Assembly (NCBI GenBank): GCA_019414645.1
Contig: DXLP01000010.1
Coordinates: forward strand, 1 to 62,684
DNA: 62,684 nucleotides
Direction of reading: 5' to 3'
Origin: Collinsella sp.
GTDB taxonomy: Bacteria > Actinomycetota > Coriobacteriia > Coriobacteriales > Coriobacteriaceae
Position 1 is the first letter of the stretch. Every line of letters begins with the position of its first letter. The position numbers and the translations under genes are program-made. A model generated the notes under the pieces. It had not been told where the DNA came from and ran no database searches. It saw only the letters and a program-made list of their open reading frames with translations. This document shows positions 17,418 to 24,992 of this stretch, in pieces.

Positions 17418-17466
17418 ACCATCTTTCCTATCAGCCTACCTGACCCGAACGGCCGAGTCGTTGCAG

Positions 17467-17605
17467 AACCCGGGAGCCCCGGCAGGGCGGGTGCTTGCTC
17501 AAAATGAGTTCCGCACGCAAAGAAGGCCACTTAATGTGGCCTTCGTCTTGCGCAGGACTGTTCGAAATTTTGAGGAAGCACCCGCCCTGCCGGGGCTCCC
17601 GGGTT
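17467..17605. repeat. 139-bp element with 39-bp terminal inverted repeats
   Basis: The outer 39 bases on each side match as inverted repeats with one mismatch; each begins AACCCGGGAGCCCCGG. The centre holds a second perfect hairpin (AAGGCCAC paired with GTGGCCTT, 17523-17543). The right end is five bases past the gatB stop, so the transcript would fold into one very long hairpin. No flanking target duplication was seen. Confidence 0.8.
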
Positions 17606-17610
17606 TCCGC

Positions 17611-19287
17611 TTACGAGAGCGACGTTCTCAGCAACTCGTTGAAGAGCTTCGGGTTGCCCTTGCCGCGGCTCGCCTTCATGCACTGGCCCACCAAAAAGCC
17701 GATGACCTTCTGGTTGCCGTCACGATACTGCTGCGCCTGATCGGCACAGTTAGCCAGCACCTCGTCCACGATCGGCTGCAGCGCGCCGGCATCGCTCACC
17801 TGACGCATACCGCGCTCGTCGACGATCTTGTTGGGGTCGTCGCCGGTCTGGGCCATGGCCTCAAAGACCTCGTGCGCTTGGTTGGAGCTGATGGCATCGG
17901 TCGCCAGCAGCTTGGCCAGCGCTGCCACCTGGGCCGGCGCAATGCCGGACTCGGTGAGCGAGACACCCGCGCCCTTAAGGTAGGCGATCATCTCGTTCAC
18001 CAGCAGGTTTGCGACCGTCTGGGCCTCCTTGCCAGCCATACCGGCAGCAGCGGCCTCAAAGAAGTCAGCAAACTCGGGGTCGCCGGCGATCTGCTCGGCA
18101 TCGGCCGCCTTAATACCAAAGTCGGCCTCAAAACGGGCGCGCTTGGCATCGGGCAGTTCGGGAATTTCGCCTCGGCAGCGGTCGATAAACTCGTCGTCCA
18201 GATCGAACGGCGCCAGGTCGGGATCGGGGAACAGGCGATAGTCGTCGGCCGTCTCCTTCACACGCATGACCACGGTACGCTTGCGGCTGGGCTCCCAGTG
18301 ACGGGTCTCCTGGTAGATAATGCCGCCCTCCTCAAGCACCTCGGCCTGGCGGCAAATCTCGTAAGCAAGGCCGTCATGCAAGCTCTTAAACGAGTTGAGG
18401 TTCTTGAGCTCGGTCTTGGTGCCCAGCTTGGTCTCGCCGCGACGGCGCAGCGACACGTTGCCGTCGCAGCGCATGGAACCCTTCTCCATGGAGCAGTCCG
18501 AAATGCCCAGCGTCACAAAGATGCGACGGAGCTTCTCCATAAACAGGCGGGCCTCCTCGGGCGTGCGCAAATCGGGCTCGGTCACGAGCTCAATCAAAGG
18601 CGTGCCGCAGCGGTTGTAGTCGACGAGCGACTCAGCCGCGGCGGTGATGCGGCCCTCGGCACCGCCCACGTGGACCATCTTGGCGGCGTCCTCCTCCATG
18701 TGGATGCGCAGGATGCGGATGGGCACCGTGTAGGAACCGTCCTCGCGGCGCTCGGGCATCTGCAGGTTGGACGCATCGTAGCTGGCCAGGTGGCCGGCGC
18801 GCTGGTTGCCCTCGCGCATGGTCGACGTCATGGACGTGGACAGTCCCTCGGCGTTGGCCGAGGCGCTCGCCAGGCTCTGGGCCTCGGCCTCGCCAAACGC
18901 GCAGTCGGGGCGCTCGGCGGCACCGCGACCGGTCACGTCCAGATCCAGGTGACCGTACATGGCAAAGGCGACCGGACCCTGCGTGGTCTGAAAGTTCTTG
19001 GCCATATCGGGATAGAAGTAGTGCTTGCGGTAGAACATCGAGTGGCGCTGGATCTCGCAGTTGGTGGCGAGGCCGGCCTTGACGATGCTCTCGATGGCGC
19101 GCTTGTTGGGCACCGGCAGCGCACCGGGCAGGCCCAGGCACACCGGGCACACGTTGGCGTTGGGCTCGTCATCGTGGCTGAGCTTGCAGTTGCAGAACAT
19201 CTTGGTGTCGAGTGCGGTGAGCTCGGTATGGATCTCCAGGCCGATCACGGCCTCCCAATCCTGCAGAACCTCGGAAAGCTCCTTCAT
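17611..19287 (-). CDS. gatB: Asp-tRNA(Asn)/Glu-tRNA(Gln) amidotransferase subunit B
   Basis: GatB binds mischarged Glu-tRNA(Gln) or Asp-tRNA(Asn), phosphorylates the amino acid and receives ammonia from GatA. The 558-residue length is somewhat longer than usual. Family motifs VIGLEIHTEL, the zinc-binding CNC...CPVCLGLPG, and the C-terminal YqeY-like helical tail are present. The start codon overlaps the gatA stop by one base (TAATG). The three-gene order gatC-gatA-gatB is complete, which implies that at least one of GlnRS or AsnRS is bypassed in this organism. Confidence 0.96.
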   Translation of the reverse strand: MKELSEVLQDWEAVIGLEIHTELTALDTKMFCNCKLSHDDEPNANVCPVCLGLPGALPVPNKRAIESIVKAGLATNCEIQRHSMFYRKHYFYPDMAKNFQTTQGPVAFAMYGHLDLDVTGRGAAERPDCAFGEAEAQSLASASANAEGLSTSMTSTMREGNQRAGHLASYDASNLQMPERREDGSYTVPIRILRIHMEEDAAKMVHVGGAEGRITAAAESLVDYNRCGTPLIELVTEPDLRTPEEARLFMEKLRRIFVTLGISDCSMEKGSMRCDGNVSLRRRGETKLGTKTELKNLNSFKSLHDGLAYEICRQAEVLEEGGIIYQETRHWEPSRKRTVVMRVKETADDYRLFPDPDLAPFDLDDEFIDRCRGEIPELPDAKRARFEADFGIKAADAEQIAGDPEFADFFEAAAAGMAGKEAQTVANLLVNEMIAYLKGAGVSLTESGIAPAQVAALAKLLATDAISSNQAHEVFEAMAQTGDDPNKIVDERGMRQVSDAGALQPIVDEVLANCADQAQQYRDGNQKVIGFLVGQCMKASRGKGNPKLFNELLRTSLS

Positions 19288-20801
19288 TACAGCTCGCCTC
19301 CCTTCCCGGCAAAATCGGGCGCGACGGAAAGCGCAGGCGCACCCGTGGCGGCATCGGCAAAGCCGCGCTCCAGGGCGCGGGCAAACGTGAGCAACTGACG
19401 GTCCTTAAAGGCCGGACCCACCAGCTGGGCAGAAACGGGCAGCTGAGTATCCTCGCCCAGGCCCAGCGGCACCGAGATACCACCGTTGCCGCAGATGTTG
19501 AGCGAGATGGTGTACAGGTCCGAAAGGTACATCTGCGTGGGGTCGCTGATCTCGCCAAACTTAAAGGCCGTGCGCGGCGAGGCGGGCATGAGGATGGTGT
19601 CCACCTTGGCATACGCGGCGTCGTAGTCCTGCGTGATGAGCGTGCGGGCCTTCTGCGCGGCGTAGTAGTACTTGTCGTACACGCCCGAGCTCAGCAGGTA
19701 AGCGCCGAGCATCTGACGGCGCTTGGCCTCGGCGCCAAAGCCATGGGCGCGCGAGAGCGAGCTCTGGTCGGACAGGTTGGCGCAGCCCTCCTCCTGATAG
19801 CCGTAGCGAATGCCGTCGAAGCGGGCCAGGTTGGAGAACGCCTCGGCCGGGCCGATGACGTAGTAGGCGGCGATGGCGGCGTCCAGGTGCGGCAGGTCGA
19901 CCTCGACCAGCTCGGCACCCTGGTTCTGCAGCTCCTGGGCGGCGTGCTGGACAGCAGTCTTGACCTCGGGCGTCAGGCCCTCGGCCTCCATAAACGCGGG
20001 AATGATGCCCACGCGCTTACCCTCGATGCTGTCGTTGAGGTGATCGGTAAAGTCGACGGCGCAATCCTGGCTGGTGCAGTCGTACGGATCGCGGCCCGCG
20101 CCGGTAAGCGCGTTCATGGCCAGCGCGACATCCTCGACCGTACGGCCAAAGGGGCCCACCTGGTCGAGCGACGAGCCAAAGGCGACCACGCCGTAACGGC
20201 TCACGGCGCCATACGTGGGCTTAAAGCCCACCACGCCGCACAGCGACGCCGGCTGGCGAATGGAGCCGCCGGTGTCCGAGCCCAGCGAGAGCGCGACCTC
20301 GCCTGCGGCGACGGCTGCAGCGGAGCCGCCCGAAGAGCCGCCGGGCACGCGCTCGGTATCCCAGGGATTGTTGGTGCGGTGGAACGCCGAGCTCTCGGTG
20401 GAGCTGCCAAAGGCAAACTCGTCCATGTTGGCCTTGCCCATGGGCAGGCAGCCGGCATCGAGCATGCGCTGGACGCAGGTGGCGGTGTAGACGCTCTGGT
20501 AGTTCTCGAGCATGCGGGAAGCGCAAGTGGTGCGCGTGCCCACGAGGTTCATGTTGTCTTTGATGGCCAGCGGCACGCCCGCAAGCGGGGGCAGCGGCTT
20601 GCCTGCGGCGCGGTCGGCATCCACACGCGCGGCGGCCTCGAGCGCAAGCTCGGGCGCCACCTGCAGGAATGCCTGGACCCCGCCCTCGCGCGCCTCGATG
20701 GCGGCAAGGGAGGCCTGGGCCACCTCGGTAGCGGTAAAGTCGCCGGCGGCAACGCCCGCGGCGATCTGGGCGGCGGTAAGGGAATCGAAGCTTAGCGCCA
20801 T
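19287..20801 (-). CDS. gatA: Asp-tRNA(Asn)/Glu-tRNA(Gln) amidotransferase subunit A
   Basis: GatA is the amidase that hydrolyses glutamine and feeds ammonia to GatB. The 504-residue protein has the amidase signature with the catalytic Lys in LAIKDNMN, the cis-Ser loop GGSSGGSAAAVAAG, and the nucleophile Ser in SDTGGSIRQPA. Both its start and stop overlap its neighbours by one base (TAATG each time), so the operon is translationally coupled. Confidence 0.97.
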   Translation of the reverse strand: MALSFDSLTAAQIAAGVAAGDFTATEVAQASLAAIEAREGGVQAFLQVAPELALEAAARVDADRAAGKPLPPLAGVPLAIKDNMNLVGTRTTCASRMLENYQSVYTATCVQRMLDAGCLPMGKANMDEFAFGSSTESSAFHRTNNPWDTERVPGGSSGGSAAAVAAGEVALSLGSDTGGSIRQPASLCGVVGFKPTYGAVSRYGVVAFGSSLDQVGPFGRTVEDVALAMNALTGAGRDPYDCTSQDCAVDFTDHLNDSIEGKRVGIIPAFMEAEGLTPEVKTAVQHAAQELQNQGAELVEVDLPHLDAAIAAYYVIGPAEAFSNLARFDGIRYGYQEEGCANLSDQSSLSRAHGFGAEAKRRQMLGAYLLSSGVYDKYYYAAQKARTLITQDYDAAYAKVDTILMPASPRTAFKFGEISDPTQMYLSDLYTISLNICGNGGISVPLGLGEDTQLPVSAQLVGPAFKDRQLLTFARALERGFADAATGAPALSVAPDFAGKGGEL

Positions 20802-21112
20802 TACTCGCTCTCCCCCTCTCCCAAAATGGACGGCACGCGGAAGTAGCGGTCGCGCGCGCTGCCGGCGTTCTCGAGCGCAACGTCGAGCGGCAGGTCGCGC
20901 TCGGGCTCGCGCAGGTCATCGCCCATCACGTTGGACAGGCTTCCGATGGGATGGAACGTGGGCTCCACGTCGGGCAAGTCATATTGCAAGACGGGCTCGA
21001 GCATCTGGACGGCGTCGTTCAGGTAGGACGTCATCTGGGTGAGCTCGTCATCGGTCAGTGCGATCTTTGCGTACTCGGCGATGCCGCGCACGTCTTTCTC
21101 GCTGAGTGCCAT
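20801..21112 (-). CDS. gatC: Asp-tRNA(Asn)/Glu-tRNA(Gln) amidotransferase subunit C
   Basis: GatC is the small subunit that tethers GatA to GatB. The 103-residue product has the expected KIALTDDELTQM motif near the N terminus and DVEPTFHPIGSLSNVMGDDL in the middle. The ATG at 21112 has a GGGAG site and is preferred over an upstream in-frame start at 21130. It is the first gene of gatCAB. Confidence 0.93.
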   Translation of the reverse strand: MALSEKDVRGIAEYAKIALTDDELTQMTSYLNDAVQMLEPVLQYDLPDVEPTFHPIGSLSNVMGDDLREPERDLPLDVALENAGSARDRYFRVPSILGEGESE

Positions 21113-21248
21113 AGGCGCTCCCTTCCGCATAACAGATAAACCGCTCTAGTATACAAGGCAACGCCGCTTGGAGCAGGTGCTTTACCTAAATGCAGCGAAA
21201 ACGTAACGAGGACGGCGGGCTGGCAGGCGGCGGGCCGGCGGTTCTACA

Positions 21249-21340
21249 GCGAAACCGCACCGTCCATAGCGAAAGCCGTACTGCCCACAACGAAAACCGT
21301 CCCGCCCACAACGAAAAGCATCCCGTCCGAAACGAAAAGC
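21249..21340. repeat. 21-bp tandem repeat, about four units
   Basis: Diverged units start at 21249 (20 bases), 21269, 21290 and 21311, with a partial unit at 21332 that runs into the next palindrome. The shared pattern is RCGAAARCCGTMCYGCCCACA. It lies in the gap between gatC and the sortase gene, where no coding frame is supported. Confidence 0.65.
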
Positions 21341-21396
21341 ATCACAACATTCGACGCTTTTCGTCAAAATCGAGATTTTCATCGAATGTTGTGATG
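21340..21396. repeat. interspersed palindrome family A, copy 1
   Basis: CATCACAACATTCGA (21340-21354) is perfectly inverted at 21382-21396. The loop holds TTTTCGTCAAAATCGAGATTTTC. Further copies lie at 31506, 35616 and 36856. Confidence 0.85.
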
Positions 21397-21410
21397 GCTT
21401 GGAAGTCCCG

Positions 21411-21446
21411 ACCACCACAAAGGTGCCTGTCCCCATTGTGGTGGTT
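21411..21446. repeat. interspersed palindrome family B, copy 1
   Basis: ACCACCACAA pairs with TTGTGGTGGT around GGTGCCTGTCCCC. This lies 13 bases past the sortase stop. The loop motif GGTGCCTGTCCCC is shared by all B copies. Confidence 0.8.
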
Positions 21447-21458
21447 CTGAAGAATGTC

Positions 21459-22397
21459 TTATGCCGAGGCCTTGGCCTTGCGGCGCTTGCGGACCGCGTG
21501 GATCACGATGTCCAGCAGCAACAGCACAATGGCCACGACCACGATGAGCACGGCAAACTCGCGCTTGCCCCAGTGACGGCCGGCCAGCGACTTTTGCTTG
21601 TCGACGTCCTTCTTGTTGTACTTGGTGCGCACGCAATGCACCAGCAGGCGATGGTCGTTCACGCCGTAGGGCGTGCAGGTGACGAGCGTCACCTTGTCGG
21701 CGCCGGGCTCGATGGTCAGCGACTCCATCTCCTCGGGCAGCACCACCTCGGAGTCCACCATCTTGTAGGCGAGCGTCTTGTTCATGGTGTGCAGCAGCAC
21801 CAGGTCGCCGGGCTCCAGCGAGTGGATGTCGTCGAACATGCTCAGGTTGCGCATGCCCGAGTGCGCGGTGAGCACGCAATGCGTCGAGGTGCCGCCCACC
21901 GGCAGGCTCGTGCCCTCCAGGTGGCCGACGCCCGCCATAAGGACTTCCTCGCTCGTACCGTGGTAGATGGGCATGCTCACGTCGATGGAGGGGATCTCGA
22001 CCCAGCTCATCATAGGGTCGCGGTCAAAGATGAGCTGCTGGGCGTAGGGCTCGATCTGGTCGGCGGGAAGCTCGGTGGCCTCGCCCGCCAGCTGTTCGTT
22101 AAAGGAGCGCGCCTGGAGCAGGATGCGCTCGCGCTCCTCGGCAGACAGCGCGTCCACGGTGCTGGACACGGTGCTGATCTGGTTGAACACGCCCGAGGCC
22201 TCGAGCCGGTCCAAGATCCACGGCCAGGTCATAAGGCCCACGCCGATAAGGATGATGACGATGGTGATGAGCCGGTCGGCCCAGCGCGGCAGCCGCTTGC
22301 GGCGGCGCTTGGGCTTTGGTTGAGGTTTGGGCTGAGGGCTTGAGCCGCCGTTGGCCGCAGCGTTATTGCTCTTCATATGTTTGGCGCCCTGCACCAT
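21459..22397 (-). CDS. class C sortase
   Basis: The 312-residue transpeptidase polymerises pilins by joining their LPxTG-type signals to a Lys of the next subunit. It has an N-terminal membrane helix (ITIVIILIGVGLMTW, residues about 44-58), the active-site Cys in VTLVTCTPYGVNDHRLLVHCVR with the Arg at its end, the catalytic His in LTAHSG, and a second C-terminal membrane helix, all typical of class C. A DPMMSW segment at the lid position fits pilin-polymerising sortases. The ATG at 22397 has a GAGGAG site; an in-frame ATG at 22376 is possible. Two hairpins and a small gene separate it from the pilin genes, so it may have its own promoter. Confidence 0.93.
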   Translation of the reverse strand: MVQGAKHMKSNNAAANGGSSPQPKPQPKPKRRRKRLPRWADRLITIVIILIGVGLMTWPWILDRLEASGVFNQISTVSSTVDALSAEERERILLQARSFNEQLAGEATELPADQIEPYAQQLIFDRDPMMSWVEIPSIDVSMPIYHGTSEEVLMAGVGHLEGTSLPVGGTSTHCVLTAHSGMRNLSMFDDIHSLEPGDLVLLHTMNKTLAYKMVDSEVVLPEEMESLTIEPGADKVTLVTCTPYGVNDHRLLVHCVRTKYNKKDVDKQKSLAGRHWGKREFAVLIVVVAIVLLLLDIVIHAVRKRRKAKASA

Positions 22398-22527
22398 CGC
22401 CGGTCACTCCTCTACAACTCAAGTTGTCTAAACAAATAATAGCCGATTCGCGAGCTCGTACGCCGGACAACGCAGCCTGACAGCATTGCACAGCGCGAGT
22501 ATGGGCCCGCATTTGAGTTTTCAAAAT

Positions 22528-22555
22528 GTCCCGAATCGACTGGGCGATTCGGGAT
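22528..22555. repeat. perfect 10-bp inverted repeat upstream of the sortase gene
   Basis: TCCCGAATCG pairs with CGATTCGGGA around a six-base spacer. It lies about 130 bases before the sortase start codon and could be an operator or a transcript hairpin. Confidence 0.6.
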
Positions 22556-22630
22556 ACAATGTCAATAGAAAACGACGCACCCCGCGTAAATGTTTGGGAG
22601 CGCGGGCGGCCTAGTTTTCAGTTTTTGTTA

Positions 22631-22658
22631 GATGCCCGGGATCCGACCCCCGGGCATT
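22631..22658 (-). terminator. GC-rich hairpin after the 49-residue peptide gene
   Basis: GATGCCCGGG pairs with CCCGGGCATT around a short loop, directly past the stop codon of the small membrane peptide gene. On the minus strand the following bases are TAACAAAAA, so the U-tract is poor; on the plus strand TTCTTATTTG follows. Terminator function is likely in at least one direction. Confidence 0.5.
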
Positions 22659-22659
22659 C

Positions 22660-22809
22660 TTATTTGCGCTTTCGGCGCAAATGCCGTCCACCGTCCGCAC
22701 CGCGCGTGCGCCTACGGACCTTAAACCGAACCTCATACGAGTCAAGAAACGCGATGACGAACGTGCCCACCGCCGCGAGGGCGGCGAGCGCGTTAAGGAA
22801 TTTCAGCAT
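22660..22809 (-). CDS. small membrane peptide, 49 aa
   Basis: The 49-codon frame starts at an ATG at 22809 with a near-perfect ribosome binding site (GGAGGTCACC). The first 26 residues form one hydrophobic helix (LNALAALAAVGTFVIAFL) and the tail is very basic, with about twelve Arg and Lys. This layout is seen in type I toxins and in small membrane regulators, but I recognise no family. It lies between the major pilin terminator and the sortase gene on the same strand. The excellent ribosome binding site is the main reason to believe it. Confidence 0.55.
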   Translation of the reverse strand: MLKFLNALAALAAVGTFVIAFLDSYEVRFKVRRRTRGADGGRHLRRKRK

Positions 22810-22976
22810 ATGGTGACCTCCGATCGAGTCGTCGGCCGCCCGCGCACGGAATGCGTCGCAAGGGTATTTTACTGCGAGTGTATGCACCCACGCCTGGTAA
22901 ACGCGATTTTGACAAACATCTGTTCGATATTCATACGCTTGATCCAACGGGCAATGGAGGCTGGCTGCGTTATCCC

Positions 22977-23013
22977 AAAAAAACGGGGCAGACTCCAGTG
23001 CGGAGTCTGTCCC
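22977..23013 (-). terminator. strong rho-independent terminator of the pilin genes
   Basis: A 12-pair stem (22985-22996 with 23002-23013, one G-U pair) reads GGGACAGACTCC on the minus strand, and the second arm is followed by CGTTTTTTT. It lies about 100 bases past the major pilin stop and should separate the pilin transcript from the sortase gene. Confidence 0.85.
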
Positions 23014-23114
23014 GAAAAGAGAATGGCAAAGCAAGGACGTAGATGGACGAGAAAAGTGTCCGCAAGTCTCATGGCCATCACATCCCACCTGCCAAAGGGA
23101 TGGGTGAGCGAGCG

Positions 23115-24884
23115 TTACTCCTGCTCGGACTCCTCAGCCTGTTTACGGCTGCGGATGAGGTGCGCCACGCCGATGCACAGCACCGCGCCACCAGCGATCC
23201 AAGTGAAGGTCACGCCGTTAAGGCCGGTGAGCGGGAGGTTGGAGCCCTTCTGGTCGACGATGATGAAGCTCAGCTTACCGGTAGAAGTGACAGCAGAATC
23301 AGCCTTTACAACACCATCAGCAGCAGTGACGTGGGCAGAATTCTTGTCAGGGATCACTTCGGAGCCATCCTGCTTAAGCGTGCCGCGGGCAATAGTGAAC
23401 TTGACGCCATTGGAGGCAGAGTTATTGTAACCAGGCGCCGGAGTTACCTCTTTAAGGATATAGGTGCCCTCATCAAGACCGACAACGTTGATCATGCCCT
23501 TATCGTTGGTAGTTAGTATTGCGGCATCTGTATCTGTCGTCGTGGTACCGTCGGCCTTGATAAATTCGTTGGAGCCTTCCTCCTTCAGCGTGAACTGAAC
23601 GCCCTGGAGTTTCTTGAGATTGCCGGTCTCATCCTTGTCGCTACCGACCTTGGTAACATCGATACCATAAGTGTAGTCATAGGCCGGATGGTCAACCGTG
23701 GTACCGGTGTCGCTGGTGTTGTACGGGTTGTTGGAATAGGTCAACTTGACATTGTTCACCTGGGCCTTGCCGAGCATATCCGCGTTAATCTTGCCAGCAA
23801 CAAGTTTTGCCTCATAGTTCACATAGACTGTCGAACTACCGTCAACGGTGATAGGATTGCCAGCCTTATCCTTTGCTCCTTTGAGGTTTTCGAAGGAAAC
23901 AGTGAGCGTATTCGTGCTTTCCCCCGGGACATAGGTCGCACTGTAGTAAGCGGGATCTACGACTGAATCGTTAATCTTGACCTCAACGACCGGTTTATTT
24001 CCATCAAGATTCGGCACCATCGTGGAGGGAAGATTGTCGGTGAAAGCGTAGCTGTACTTGACGTATGTGTTAATGTTGCTAGCCACAGTGCCGGCAAGCT
24101 GATATTTAACAAGCTGTCCAGCAGCGGAGTCGGCGGCCTTGTTGGCTGCGGTGAAAACATTCTTGCTATCGTCCGTAACAAACTTGCCGTTCTTGTCATC
24201 CTTTACGGCCTTGGTCACGTTGGGGACGTCCTTCTTGGGGGTCACGTTAACGTCAGAGCCACCGACGATGGTGAAAATCGGCGAGGTATACGCATCAGTA
24301 TTGCCATTAGCACCGCTGGTCGTACTGGGCGTATCGGTCACGAAAAGCCAGTAGCCATGATCAAGATCCTTAAAGCTACCTTTGGTGGAATCGCTTGGCT
24401 TTGTCCACGTGAGGTTCTTGTCCCCTTCCAAGGCCTTGGCAATCAAGTCAAGAGTTGTGCCAGTATCAACCGCCGTAGTCTCTCCAGAATTAGGGCCCTG
24501 AGTCGTGCTGATGAACTCCGCCCACGTCTGGGCGTCAGCATCTACGCCAGGTGCTCCAGTAACGTCTTTGAGCGCAGTCGTAACGAGGGTTTTCACATTA
24601 CCCGGAGCCCACTGAATATCGGAAAGAGTCTTAGCGGCCGAGCCATCCCAGCTCCCATCGCCCTTCTGATCCTGCGTGACCTTCGCGGTGAAGATCTGAA
24701 TGCCCTTGAATGTCGTGCCGGTGTATGTTTCGTCGGTGATAGCCACCTTACCCTTCTCCGTGGCCACCGTCGGCGTACCCGCCGCAAACGCCATCGTGAC
24801 CGGGGCCATGACGCCGCCGAAGCTCAACGCCGCTGTGAGGCCTGCGGTTACTGCCAGGCGTACGATGTTCTTGCTCATGCTCAT
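23115..24884 (-). CDS. LPLTG-anchored major pilin, isopeptide-forming fimbrial protein
   Basis: The 589-residue shaft pilin has a signal peptide ending near AFAAG (residue 36), a pilin-type motif VTPKK at 214-218 whose Lys is the likely cross-link site, two Ig-like domains, and a SpaA/Cna-B domain with the E-box GTYILKEVTPAPGY. The sorting signal LPLTG starts at residue 550 and is followed by a membrane helix and a charged tail. The ATG at 24884 follows GAGGAAAAG; another ATG lies two codons on. It is the last pilin gene of the locus and is followed by a strong terminator. Base composition is more AT-rich than its neighbours, as usual for surface antigens. Confidence 0.9.
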   Translation of the reverse strand: MSMSKNIVRLAVTAGLTAALSFGGVMAPVTMAFAAGTPTVATEKGKVAITDETYTGTTFKGIQIFTAKVTQDQKGDGSWDGSAAKTLSDIQWAPGNVKTLVTTALKDVTGAPGVDADAQTWAEFISTTQGPNSGETTAVDTGTTLDLIAKALEGDKNLTWTKPSDSTKGSFKDLDHGYWLFVTDTPSTTSGANGNTDAYTSPIFTIVGGSDVNVTPKKDVPNVTKAVKDDKNGKFVTDDSKNVFTAANKAADSAAGQLVKYQLAGTVASNINTYVKYSYAFTDNLPSTMVPNLDGNKPVVEVKINDSVVDPAYYSATYVPGESTNTLTVSFENLKGAKDKAGNPITVDGSSTVYVNYEAKLVAGKINADMLGKAQVNNVKLTYSNNPYNTSDTGTTVDHPAYDYTYGIDVTKVGSDKDETGNLKKLQGVQFTLKEEGSNEFIKADGTTTTDTDAAILTTNDKGMINVVGLDEGTYILKEVTPAPGYNNSASNGVKFTIARGTLKQDGSEVIPDKNSAHVTAADGVVKADSAVTSTGKLSFIIVDQKGSNLPLTGLNGVTFTWIAGGAVLCIGVAHLIRSRKQAEESEQE

Positions 24885-24992
24885 CTTCTTTTCCTCTGCT
24901 TTCTGCTTGAAGTCCATTTGATCTAAATCTGTCTGTCTGTGTCTTAGCATCTGCTTCGCTACGTCTCGCCCCGCTCTCTGTGGGGCTGCCAG

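Noticed and set aside
17461..19398. 645-codon plus-strand frame
   Set aside because: It is antisense to gatB and shows no domain; GatB is unquestionable.
22526..22816. 96-codon plus-strand frame
   Set aside because: It has no ribosome binding site and runs through two hairpins and the antisense of the 49-residue peptide gene.
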